Of a stretch of 64,000 nt of DNA, positions 8,667 to 17,200 are shown piece after piece. The DNA lies in assembly GCA_938083085.1 (NCBI GenBank), contig CALLKX010000048.1, positions 62,001 through 126,000 on the forward strand. The letters run 5' to 3'. This DNA comes from an uncultured bacterium (GTDB taxonomy: Bacteria > Planctomycetota > UBA1135 > GCA-002686595). The stretch's first letter is position 1, and each line of letters begins with the position of its first letter. The translations under genes were made by a program, and so were the position numbers. The notes beneath the pieces were generated by a model that worked only from the letters and a program-made list of their open reading frames with translations, was not told where the DNA came from and did no database searches.

Positions 8667-10055
8667 ATGACCCTCACTGAACCGAAGACGACCTCGCCCG
8701 CCCCGGAGAAGCTGGTGGCTGCAGAAAAAATGCTCGCCCCTGGGGGCGCGGCAGGATCCCCTGTGCCCGAGCGGAGCTCCCTCCTCGAGCGCGCCGTTCG
8801 TTCCCGCCTCAAGCGTATCGTCAGCGGGTCGCTCACCATCGAGACGCCCTCCGGATCGGAGCGCTTCGGAAAGCCAGCCCGCCCCGCCGCCGCCGACGTG
8901 GTGGTCTCCGCCGGGGGGAGCCTCGAGCGAGCGAACCCCGATGCCCACGGAACGGTCGTCGTTCATGATGAGCGCTTCTGGACCGCGCTGGCCCTCCGCG
9001 GCAGCGTCGGCGCGGGCGAAGCCTACGCGTATGGATGGTGGACGTCCCCCGAGCCGACCGATGTGGTCCGGGTCCTGGTGGCGAACCACACCGCCCTTGA
9101 GGGGATGGAGAAGGGCCTCGCCCGACTCTCGCTCCCCATGCTCAAGGCCTTCCATTGGCTCCGCGACAACAGCCGCTCGGGGTCGAAGAAGAACATCTCC
9201 GCGCACTACGACCTCTCCAACGACTTCTTCGGGCTCTTCCTCGACCCGACGATGACCTACTCGTCGGCCTACTTCGACCGGCGGGACGCGTCATTGGAGG
9301 CGGCCCAGGTCGCCAAGATCGATCGGCTTTGCGAGCGGCTGAACCTCGGCCCGAGCGACCACCTGCTTGAGATCGGTACCGGCTGGGGTGGCTTCGCCCG
9401 TCGCGCGGCCCTCAAGTTTGGGTGCCAGGTCACCACCACCACGATCTCCAAGGAGCAGCACGCGTTCGCCGTGAAGCGCATCTCCGAGGCCGGCCTGGAT
9501 GACCAGGTTGAGGTGCTCCTGATGGACTATCGCGACCTGAAAGGGCAGTACTCCAAGATCGTCTCCGTGGAGATGATCGAGGCTGTGGGTGCGCGCCACT
9601 ACGGGACCTTCTTCGAGACCTGCGCGCGCCTCCTCGAGCCCGGCGGAGCGCTGGCTATGCAGGCGATCACGATCCACGACGCGCACTTCGAGCGCGCGCG
9701 CAAGGCAGTGGACTTTATCCAGCGCCACATCTTCCCCGGCAGCTGTATCCCGTCGGTGACGGCACTCTCTCAGGCCGCCTCGCGCTCCAGCGACCTCCGC
9801 CCCGTCCACATGGAGGACATCGGCACGCACTACGTGCCCACGCTCCGGATCTGGCGCGACACACTCCGTGGGCGCCGCGAAGAGGCGCTCGCGATGGGGT
9901 TTGACGAGGACTTCCTGAGGCTCTTCGACTTCTACTTTTGCTACTGCGAGGGCGGGTTCGCAGAGCGCCACATCTCCGTCGCCCACCTCACCTACGCCCG
10001 GGCGGGCCGCTCGTTCTCTCCCCCTGTCGCGGCGACGCTCGCCTCCCGCGGTTGA
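8667..10055 (+). CDS. Cyclopropane-fatty-acyl-phospholipid synthase-like methyltransferase
   Basis: A 462-residue CFA-synthase-family methyltransferase with an N-terminal SCP2-like/lipid-binding part (about 1-150) and the SAM domain after HYDLSNDFF. The SAM loop is LEIGTGWGGFARR. Compared with E. coli Cfa, whose bicarbonate site uses Cys139, Glu239, His266, Ile268 and Tyr317 (from memory), this protein has Ser in YSSAYF, keeps Glu in EMIEAVG, has Gln in QAITIHD and keeps Tyr in GTHYVPTL. This pattern is usual for the DUF1365-linked subgroup and for UfaA1-like enzymes that may methylate rather than cyclopropanate. The stop overlaps the next TTG start. Likely substrate: unsaturated phospholipid acyl chains at the inner face of the membrane. 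Confidence 0.9.
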   Translation: MTLTEPKTTSPAPEKLVAAEKMLAPGGAAGSPVPERSSLLERAVRSRLKRIVSGSLTIETPSGSERFGKPARPAAADVVVSAGGSLERANPDAHGTVVVHDERFWTALALRGSVGAGEAYAYGWWTSPEPTDVVRVLVANHTALEGMEKGLARLSLPMLKAFHWLRDNSRSGSKKNISAHYDLSNDFFGLFLDPTMTYSSAYFDRRDASLEAAQVAKIDRLCERLNLGPSDHLLEIGTGWGGFARRAALKFGCQVTTTTISKEQHAFAVKRISEAGLDDQVEVLLMDYRDLKGQYSKIVSVEMIEAVGARHYGTFFETCARLLEPGGALAMQAITIHDAHFERARKAVDFIQRHIFPGSCIPSVTALSQAASRSSDLRPVHMEDIGTHYVPTLRIWRDTLRGRREEALAMGFDEDFLRLFDFYFCYCEGGFAERHISVAHLTYARAGRSFSPPVAATLASRG

Positions 10056-10741
10056 CCGATCAGACCACCGCCTCCGGGCCGGCCGCGCCCGAGGACGCGA
10101 CCTGGGCGCCGAGCACCGCGGGGAAGCTCGTGAACTTCGGGGTCTTCCAGATCGTGTGGTTCGTCTGCGTCTATGGCGCCGCCGAGGGGAACCCTTGGGT
10201 CGGCCCCCTGTCGGCCGCCGTGCTGCTCCCGATCAATCTCCGGTTCACACCGCACCGAGGTGCTGAGCTGCGCCTCTGGGCCCTGGCCGGGCTGGTGGGA
10301 CTCCTCCTCGACACCGCCCTGCGGACCGTTGGGTGGGTCGCCTTCCCGGCTGCCGGAGGCGGATCCGTCGGGGCGCTGCTCCTGGCCCCCGCGTGGATCG
10401 TCACCCTCTGGGTCGCGTTTGGTTCGCTGCTCACGTCATCCCTGACCTGGCTAAACCGACGACCTGTCCTTGCGGTGCTCCTCAGCGCGATAGGAGGCCC
10501 GTTTTCCTTTTGGTCCGGCACGAAGATCGGCGCCACCTCAGTTCCCGGCGGCGGGGTGGGATACCTGGCGCTCTCCATCGAATACGCTCTGGTGGTGCCC
10601 TGCCTCATGCTGGCAGGCCGGACCCTGCTTCGCGCAGCGATCGGCCCCGCCCAGCCCACCCCACAGGACACGACCCCGCGGCCAGACCGCACGGACTCTC
10701 CCACCGTTACCGGGATGAATGACCATGACCCGCGCCGCTGA
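10052..10741 (+). CDS. DUF2878 family membrane protein
   Basis: A roughly 229-residue integral membrane protein with about five or six hydrophobic helices (for example VFQIVWFVCVYGAA, LWALAGLVGLLLDTAL, LLLAPAWIVTLWVAF, YALVVPCLMLAG) and a Pro/Thr-rich hydrophilic tail. The KLVNFGVFQIVWF beginning is typical of DUF2878, a family that recurs at the end of FAD/DUF1365/CFA operons. The start is read as TTG 10052, forming a TTGA overlap with the upstream stop; GTG 10130, just before NFGVFQ, is an alternative. The 3' end overlaps the B12-binding gene by 23 bp. Function unknown; a membrane partner of the lipid-modifying enzymes is inferred. Confidence 0.75.
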   Translation: MTDQTTASGPAAPEDATWAPSTAGKLVNFGVFQIVWFVCVYGAAEGNPWVGPLSAAVLLPINLRFTPHRGAELRLWALAGLVGLLLDTALRTVGWVAFPAAGGGSVGALLLAPAWIVTLWVAFGSLLTSSLTWLNRRPVLAVLLSAIGGPFSFWSGTKIGATSVPGGGVGYLALSIEYALVVPCLMLAGRTLLRAAIGPAQPTPQDTTPRPDRTDSPTVTGMNDHDPRR

Positions 10742-11759
10742 ATTCATCGCAGAGCTCATCCGCACCACCAGTCGTGGATTGGCTGGCCTCTCGACGGCCC
10801 GCCTGTTCGAGAAGATCGAGTCATCGGACACGAGGTACGGCGAGTCAGGGTTCGATTCCTGGCGCAAGGCACTCTCCGCGCGCCTGGAGGCCCTCGCTTC
10901 GGCCCTCGAGGCAGACGACGTGAAGCTGTTCGCTGACGACATGGTCTGGTTCCGGGCGGTCATCACCTCTCGCGACGTCGAGGCCGGCGACGTCGTCGTG
11001 GCGCTCGAGAGCATGAGGGAGACCCTGACCGCCCAGCTCCCCGGCACGGGCGACACCTCCATCGAGCGCTTCTTCGATGCCGCCGCCAAGGCCTTGGCTC
11101 AGCCGGCCGCCCTATCCACCGGGCTCAGGGAGGGCTCTCGAGCGCTGGCGTTGTTCGACCTCGCCCTCCTCGGAGACCTTGCAAGCGCTCGTAACTACCT
11201 GCTGGAAGGCGTGAAGAGCGGCACCTTCAGCCTGAACGAGGCGGTCATCGAGATCCTCCTGCCGGCGGCCCGGGAAGCGGGCCGGCGCTGGCACGTGGGC
11301 GAGATGGGCGTCGCTGCCGAGCACGTCATCACCGCCACGCTCCGGAGCGCCCTGCACGGACTCACGGCGGCGCTCCCGGCGGTCGCGCGGAACGGCAAGG
11401 CCGTGCTGGTTGCTGCCGTCCCCGGCGACGCCCACGACACTGGCCTCGTCGCGTTCGCGCTGCTCCTCGAGCAGGACGGCTGGCGCGTCGCGCTCGCCGG
11501 TGCCGACACCCCTGCCGACGAGATCGACGCGACCGCGGCGGCTTACGAGTGCGATGTGATCGCAGTATCGGCGACGCTCGTCGCCCAGCGCTACGCGCTG
11601 ACCAGCTACCTCGGTTCGAGGGACAGCTCAATCCCAGTCCTCGTGGGTGGCGCCGCGCTGCGAAGCGAAGATGACGCCATGAAGCTCGGCGCCGACGGCT
11701 TCGCCTCGGACCTCATCAACGGCGTCCAGTCCGCGCGCGCACTCGTCGGGCTCAGCTGA
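10719..11759 (+). CDS. Stand-alone B12-binding protein with CarH-type light-sensing signature
   Basis: A 346-residue protein in three parts. Residues 1 to about 120 form a helical domain I cannot name. Residues about 135-215 form a four-helix B12 cap (EVLLPAAREAG-like region, then W191 and E201-H202). Residues about 225-346 form a Rossmann B12-binding domain with D237-A-H239-D-T-G242, the DxHxxG motif whose His is the lower cobalt ligand. The spacing from W191 to E201-H202 is exactly the Wx9EH motif known from adenosylcobalamin photoreceptors CarH and LitR. There is no MerR or other helix-turn-helix domain. It overlaps the DUF2878 gene and closes the lipid operon. Inferred role: a light or B12 sensor acting through a protein partner; a corrinoid methyl carrier is the alternative. 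Confidence 0.88.
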   Translation: MTMTRAAEFIAELIRTTSRGLAGLSTARLFEKIESSDTRYGESGFDSWRKALSARLEALASALEADDVKLFADDMVWFRAVITSRDVEAGDVVVALESMRETLTAQLPGTGDTSIERFFDAAAKALAQPAALSTGLREGSRALALFDLALLGDLASARNYLLEGVKSGTFSLNEAVIEILLPAAREAGRRWHVGEMGVAAEHVITATLRSALHGLTAALPAVARNGKAVLVAAVPGDAHDTGLVAFALLLEQDGWRVALAGADTPADEIDATAAAYECDVIAVSATLVAQRYALTSYLGSRDSSIPVLVGGAALRSEDDAMKLGADGFASDLINGVQSARALVGLS

Positions 11760-12228
11760 GAGCTCTTCGAGGTGCCCGGGTGCACCGTTCCCCACGGTCC
11801 CGGGAGGGCGCTTGTGGATCCGGCGCCCAACCGAGGGCCTATCCGGCAGGTCTAGTCAGGTCGAGGCGGGCCCCGGGCGCCGCTTGCACGGCCGGCCCAC
11901 ACCAGGCCAAAGTGTTCCCCGTGGCCGGCAGGGCGAGGAGAGGTCCATACGGGCTCCTCCGCGAACTCGGGGCCGCTCCTGGAAGCCTCGTGATGGCCCT
12001 CAGCGGGAAGTGATGCAGGGACGAAGCGTCGAGGCCCGCCCGGCAGATCTCGCGCATGGGGAGTCGGTGATCGACACCGATGAACGGAACCCCAGTGCCG
12101 CGCGGCGGCAACCTACAGCGGGCTCGACGAGGCCAGCAGGCCCCGCGGCGCAGTACAGCTCACGCGCCATTCACGCGCGGCACCGACTGAGATCCCCGAC
12201 CGAGAGCCGCGACCTGAGCCGAGAGACG
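11760..12228. other. Intergenic region between convergent genes (469 bp)
   Basis: The B12-binding gene and the anti-sigma gene converge on this gap. No tRNA, riboswitch-like structure or convincing small gene was recognised. Open frames here lack recognisable domains and a plausible ribosome binding site. A partial inverted pairing GTGCCCGGG/CCCGGGAGGGC near 11771-11810 could be part of a terminator, but it is imperfect. Confidence 0.35.
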
Positions 12229-13173
12229 TCAGGCTCGGCTGGCGACGAGGACGATCTGCTCGCGTTCGGAGACCACGACGCCCCCGGGCTGCTCAACCGT
12301 CACCGCGAAGAGGCCCGCGCGACCGAGTTTGAGCTGGGCGTCGATGGGGATGACCACCTCGCCCTCCAGGCTTACGTCGAAGACGCCTCCGCTGACAGGA
12401 TGAGCCTCAACGGCGGGATCCAGTCCACGGAAGATCCAGAGCTGGTACTGGGAGACGGACGGGTCGTTGAGCGCGAGCCCTTCGATTCTCATGAAGCCGC
12501 TATTGCTGGCATCACTCCAGGTCACGTCGCCGGAGACGCCCTCGCTGGACCAGGGCAGAACCTCGACGTCGGCGGCCGTCGCGATCATCTCGCTCCGCCG
12601 CGCGTCTGCGGACCCAACGCCAAAGGAGGACTCCAGGGAGGCCAAGCGGCCGTAGGCGGTGATGGTTGCAATGAGGAGGATCGCAGCGGCCAGCCACCCA
12701 CCCACCAGGGCCAGTCGGGAGCCGGAGCGCCCTCTACCGGCCTCAGCAACGCCCCGTGAAGAGCGGGCAGTGGGGCCGTTGGACGAGCGCGTTGCGGAGA
12801 TTCCTTCCGAGGCCTCATCTTGCTCGGACTCGAGCGACGAACCGGAAGCACTGCGCCTCTGCGGCATGTCGCTCAGGGTGTCGGAGAGATGCGAGACGCC
12901 GCCGTGGCGATCCTCCTCAGCTTCGGCGACAGCCTGGGCTGCGAGCAGGTCTTGCAGTCGGTCCACGATCTGGGCGGGGGCCCGCCGGACCTTGCCTTGA
13001 CCGAGAGCGGTGAAGATGGCGCCTGCGGCATGCTCCAACTCGCGGACTCTATCCTCGTCCACGAGGGCACGCTCGCTATCCGACAGGACACCCAGCCCCT
13101 CAAGAGCGGCAATGGCGGCCAGCTCCTCTCGGCTATCTCCGTCGTGAGACGGCATTCCAGGCCCGACCATCAT
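12229..13173 (-). CDS. RskA-type anti-sigma factor
   Basis: A 314-residue single-pass membrane protein. The N-terminal cytoplasmic part (about 1-100, with GVLSDSERALVDEDRV and a helical region) is where RskA-family proteins bind their sigma factor. A Ser/Arg-rich linker follows, then a transmembrane helix GGWLAAAILLIATITAYG near residue 155. The extracytoplasmic domain holds YQLWIFRG, GGVFDVSLEGE and LFAVTVEQPGGVV, the hallmark pattern of anti-sigma-K factor RskA. No zinc-binding HxxxCxxC motif is present. The start overlaps the sigma-factor stop as ATGA, so the two are translationally coupled. In the family, regulated proteolysis of the anti-sigma factor releases the sigma factor. Confidence 0.88.
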   Translation of the reverse strand: MMVGPGMPSHDGDSREELAAIAALEGLGVLSDSERALVDEDRVRELEHAAGAIFTALGQGKVRRAPAQIVDRLQDLLAAQAVAEAEEDRHGGVSHLSDTLSDMPQRRSASGSSLESEQDEASEGISATRSSNGPTARSSRGVAEAGRGRSGSRLALVGGWLAAAILLIATITAYGRLASLESSFGVGSADARRSEMIATAADVEVLPWSSEGVSGDVTWSDASNSGFMRIEGLALNDPSVSQYQLWIFRGLDPAVEAHPVSGGVFDVSLEGEVVIPIDAQLKLGRAGLFAVTVEQPGGVVVSEREQIVLVASRA

Positions 13174-13745
13174 GTCCGGTCCTCCGTCACGCTCCGACGA
13201 GCCTTCAGTTTCTCGGAGACCTCGGCGAGGCCCCGACGAATGTGACTCTTGACCGTGCCAAGAGGGATTCCTGTGTCCGCCGCGATCTCGCGGTGCGTGA
13301 GCCCCTCAACCACGGACATCTCAAGGACGCGGCGCCGGTCGCCCGACAGCTCAGCAACGGCCGCCCTCGCTTGGTGCGCCTCGTCGTCCAGATCCACCTG
13401 GCGCAGGCCCTCGTCCTCAGCGCCGGGCGCCAGCTCCTCGTCAAGGGGCTCAGGATCGACGCGCCGGCCCGCGCGGCGCCGGCGATCGATCACCCGACGA
13501 CGGGCAATGGTGGCGATGAAGGTGGCCTCCGAGGCCACGGCCGGGTCGTAGCGAGCGGCGCTCCGCCACACATCGACGAAGATGTCCTGCACCACATCCT
13601 CCACCTCGTGCGGATCCTTCGAGAGGCTCGAAGACAACGACCAGACGAGCGCGGAATAGCGTGAGAGGACGTCCTTGATGGCCGAGGGGTCGCCATCGGC
13701 GACTCGGGCGAGCAGGGATGTTTCCTGTGCAGATCGGGGGTTCAT
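13170..13745 (-). CDS. ECF-family RNA polymerase sigma factor (SigK-like partner of RskA)
   Basis: About 191 residues from ATG 13745, the usual ECF length. Region 2 is seen in ETSLLARVADGDPSAI, SALVWSLSSSL and EVEDVVQDIFVDVWRSAARYD, followed by EATFIATIARRRVIDRRRR. Region 4 is EMSVVEGLTHREIAADTGIPLGTVKSHIRRG, a clear helix-turn-helix. A longer start at ATG 13793 would add 16 residues. A 9-bp inverted repeat lies just before the chosen ATG. It is followed by its anti-sigma gene. The likely regulon includes this operon and perhaps the opposing lipid cluster, by analogy with the mycobacterial sigK locus; that link is inference. Confidence 0.9.
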   Translation of the reverse strand: MNPRSAQETSLLARVADGDPSAIKDVLSRYSALVWSLSSSLSKDPHEVEDVVQDIFVDVWRSAARYDPAVASEATFIATIARRRVIDRRRRAGRRVDPEPLDEELAPGAEDEGLRQVDLDDEAHQARAAVAELSGDRRRVLEMSVVEGLTHREIAADTGIPLGTVKSHIRRGLAEVSEKLKARRSVTEDRT

Positions 13746-14240
13746 GATCGGCGCGTCGCCGTACTCCGTACGGCGATCAGTCGCGCTCATCATAGCGTCG
13801 GTCACACCCGTCTCGACGGGGAACGACGGATCGATCCTTGAATCAACTTTCCCCGCGGCCGCAGGCGTGACCTTCCGCCGCGCCTGCTTCACCGCCGCAG
13901 GACGTCGGCCGCCTCCTTCCTCGTGCGTTGAGCACGTTGTATCGGAACTGAGGTCGACCATGGCGGTACGTGACGGGGGAGGCTGTGAAGTGAACCGTGC
14001 GGGATGCGAGGGCAGCCCCTCATTGGGTGCTACTTGGAGGAAGACCTGGCTCACGCCTTCAAACCCCCTCCGTGCACCAAGGGATCGCCTCGCAATCCCG
14101 AGGCGATGCACGGATTCTCGATCTCAGTCGAGCATTGGGCACCCGGGGAAATGTCTCGTCCAGAGACGCACCTGGGCTCCCCCCTGTGGAATCGAACGGC
14201 CGTCTTCGGATCCAGGGCGACGGATTCCGACATCGAGACC
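13746..14240. promoter_or_regulatory. Divergent regulatory region with a 9-3-9 bp inverted repeat at 13756-13776
   Basis: The sigma-factor gene (leftward) and the coiled-coil gene (rightward) diverge from this 495-bp gap, so both promoters should be here. The clearest element is a perfect inverted repeat TCGCCGTAC-TCC-GTACGGCGA, ending 11 bp before the proposed sigma-factor ATG. It could be an operator or a 5'-UTR hairpin. If translation starts at ATG 13793 instead, it lies inside the coding region. I could not pick out a reliable ECF-type promoter by eye. Confidence 0.4.
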
Positions 14241-17200
14241 ATGTCCATCCCCGCCATCGCCATGCTTGTGAGCCTCGGCTCCGCCGTCGCCGGAGCTCTC
14301 CTTGCCTTTGCCGTCGCAGAGCACCGAAACCGCCGTGAACGCGCCTCTCTCGCCAAGGAGATGACCCGCCAGGTCCGCGAACGGTACGAGGTGTATGTGC
14401 AGATGGAGGACCGCGTGCAGCGGGTCATCAGCGAGTTCGACCGTTCGGAGACCGCCCTTCGAACCCGTCTGAGCGAGCAGACACGTCAGATGAGGCGCCT
14501 GCAGAAGGCCCTCGACGCCCACGAGGGGATCTCGACGAAGTTCGCCGAGAAGGCACCCGTGGAGTCCCCGGAGTTCCCCCTGGAGGAGACCGGACCCCGG
14601 GAAGTGGCCCAGTTCCAGGACGACGTTGCGGCTTGGCGCGGGCGGATCCACGAGGCCACCCGTGAGAAGGAGGTCGAACTCGAGCGCCAGACCACGGTGA
14701 TCGACGAGCTGACCGCACGCATCGAGTCCCTGCGCCCCCTCGAGGGCCAGCTCGGCGAGACCTCGAACCGCCTTGACGCGACCCAGGGCGAGGCTCGCCG
14801 GCTCAGGGATGAGCTCTCCGGCGCGGAGCAGGAGCTAGAGGAGATCCGCGAGGCCTTGACCTCGTCCACCGAGAATCTCGAGGCCGCAGGCGAACGCGCC
14901 GCCACCCTCGAGACCGAGACCGCCGGCCTTCAGGAACAAAATGAGGAGCTTCGGACCAGCCGGGATGAAGCCCAGAAGGAGCTCGAGACCGCCCTCGCAG
15001 AACTCGAAGAGGCCGTCCAGCGGGGCGATCAGCTCGCGACGTCCCTCGAGGAGCAGACCGAGGCTCTCTCCGGCCATGAAGAGACCCTCGCGGCCCAGGA
15101 AGAGGCCCTGACCGCTCAGGAGGAGTTCGCCCGCGAGGCGCGGATCACCCTCGAGGCTCAGGTGCAGACGCTCGAGACGGCGGCCCAGGAGTCCGACGAG
15201 CGTGGCGTCGCCCTCACCGAGCAGCTGGCCGCCTCCGAGGAGGCCTGTGCCCGCCTTGAGGAGTCCATGGGGGCCAGCGACGAAGAGCACCGCGCGAGAG
15301 CTGCTGAGCTCGAGTCGAACGTGCAGTTGGCGCAGGAGCGCAGCGAGCAACTCGACGCGCAACTCTCCGAGGCACGCACCGCACACGCCGAGGTCGAGGA
15401 GGCCATGACCACCGCTGCCGCCGAGCATGAAGCCCGCGCGGAGGAGCTCGGTCAGCAGCTCAACGAGTCCAAGGACCGCTGCGAGCAGCTCGGTCAGGAG
15501 CTCGAAGAGGCCGGCCGCCAGGCCGAACAGCTCGAGGCCGAGCTCTCCCTCGCCGGGGAGCGCAGCGATGCCCTCCACGGCGAACTCGAGGACTCTCGGA
15601 GCCGCTGCGAGCAGCTCGAGGGTGACCTCGAGGTCAGCCGGAGCGCGCGTGCCGACCTGGAGTCTTCCCTGACCGCGGTCTGCGAAGAGCACGAGGCCCG
15701 CGCCGGCCACCTCGAGACGGCACTCACCGAGACTCGCAACCGGTGCGATCAACTCGAGGGCGACCTCACCACCAGCCAGGAGCTGTGCGAGGCGGCCGAG
15801 GGCGCATTGCAGGAGGCCACGACCACACACGCTCACCAGGCCGAGGAGGTTGAAGCCCAGCTCTCTGCGACCCGTGCGAACATCGAGAGCCTCGAGCAAG
15901 ACCTCAAGGCCTCGCGCGAGGAGGCCCGCGAAGGCGCGGCGCAGCTCCGCGCCGCGCAGCAGGAAGCCGACACGCTCCGTGAGTCCTCCAGCGAGGACCA
16001 GGAGATCGCGGCTGGATCCATCAACGATCTGAAGAGTGCCCTGACGGAGGCCCGAGAGGCCCTCGATGCATCCCAGGACGAGGTCACCGAGATCTCTGCC
16101 GATGCCGAAGGTCGCGCCGAGGCCGCCCGTGAGCAGGCCGAAGCCCGAGAGAGAGAGGTGGACGAGATGGTCCAGTCCCTCGAGGCTCAACTTGGGGACA
16201 CCTCCACCCAGATCGAAGAGGTCCAGGCGGCGCTCGCCGAGCAAACTGCGGCCCACGAGGCGACGATCCAGGCGCGTGCCAACCTTGAGGAGGAAGTGCA
16301 GGCGCTCAGCGAGGCCCTGGAGGCCGAGGGTCTCAAGCTCACCGAGGCACTCGAAGCCGCTGAGTTTGCAGGCACCGCCCGGGACCAGGAGTCCGCCCGT
16401 GCCATGGAGCTCTCCTCCGATATCGAGGAGCTCCAGGCCGAGGTCGAACGCCACGCCACCATGGCCCGCGACGCCGACGAGCAGAAGTCCGCCACCGAGG
16501 CCCAGCTCTCCTCCACCATCGAGGAGCTCCAGGGGCATATCGGGGACCAGGCCACTCGGGCCGCGGCCACCGAGGAAGCGTCCCGAGCGGAGGTCGCCGA
16601 GCTCGTCGCTCGACGGGATCAGCTGGCGGGCGAGGCGGATGCGCTTGCGGTCGAGGCCGAGGACCTGAAGACCCAGCTGAACGCCGCGGTCTCGGAGGCG
16701 CTGAATGGAGAGCAGTCCAGGGAGACTCTCGCCGAGCATGCCGCTGGCCTCGAGAGCGACCTCACCAAGCTGACGAGCCAACTCGAGCAGTCCAGGGTCG
16801 AAGCGGCCGCCACCGCTGCGGAGCGTGACGAGCTCTTTGGAGCCCGAACCGGCCTTCAGTCCGACCTCGAACAGCTCGAAGCACAGCTCGGTTCAGAACG
16901 ACGCCATTCCACCGAACAGGCGGCGGAGCTCGAGGGCCAGCGCGCCGAACTGGCCTCCAGGGTCGAGTCGCTTCAGTCCGCGATTGAAGCCGAGGCCCAG
17001 CGAGCGCAGGTCGCGGGCGAGGAGCTCGAGCGGACCACCGAGGAGCGTCAAGCCCTTGAGGCCAAGGTCGAGAAGCTCGGCGCCAGGCGCGCTGCGCTCG
17101 AAGCCGAGCAGGGCGCGCTCGAGGGCCAGCTCGCGGAGAGCCAGGCGCTCCACCAGCGCACGAACGAGGAGCTGGAGCAGACCTCGGGACACCTCGAGGA

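Noticed and set aside
10840-10870. T-arm-like sequence GGGTTCGATTCCTGGCGC suggestive of a tRNA 3' half
   Set aside because: It lies inside the B12-binding gene in frame, and no matching acceptor, D-arm or anticodon arm is found upstream.
11839-12111. A 90-codon minus-strand frame in the gap after the B12 gene
   Set aside because: No recognisable domain, weak start context and composition like non-coding spacer.
14835-16781. A 648-codon minus-strand frame opposite the coiled-coil gene
   Set aside because: Leu/Gly-rich antisense mirror of the Glu/Ala-rich coiled coil; no start signal or domain.
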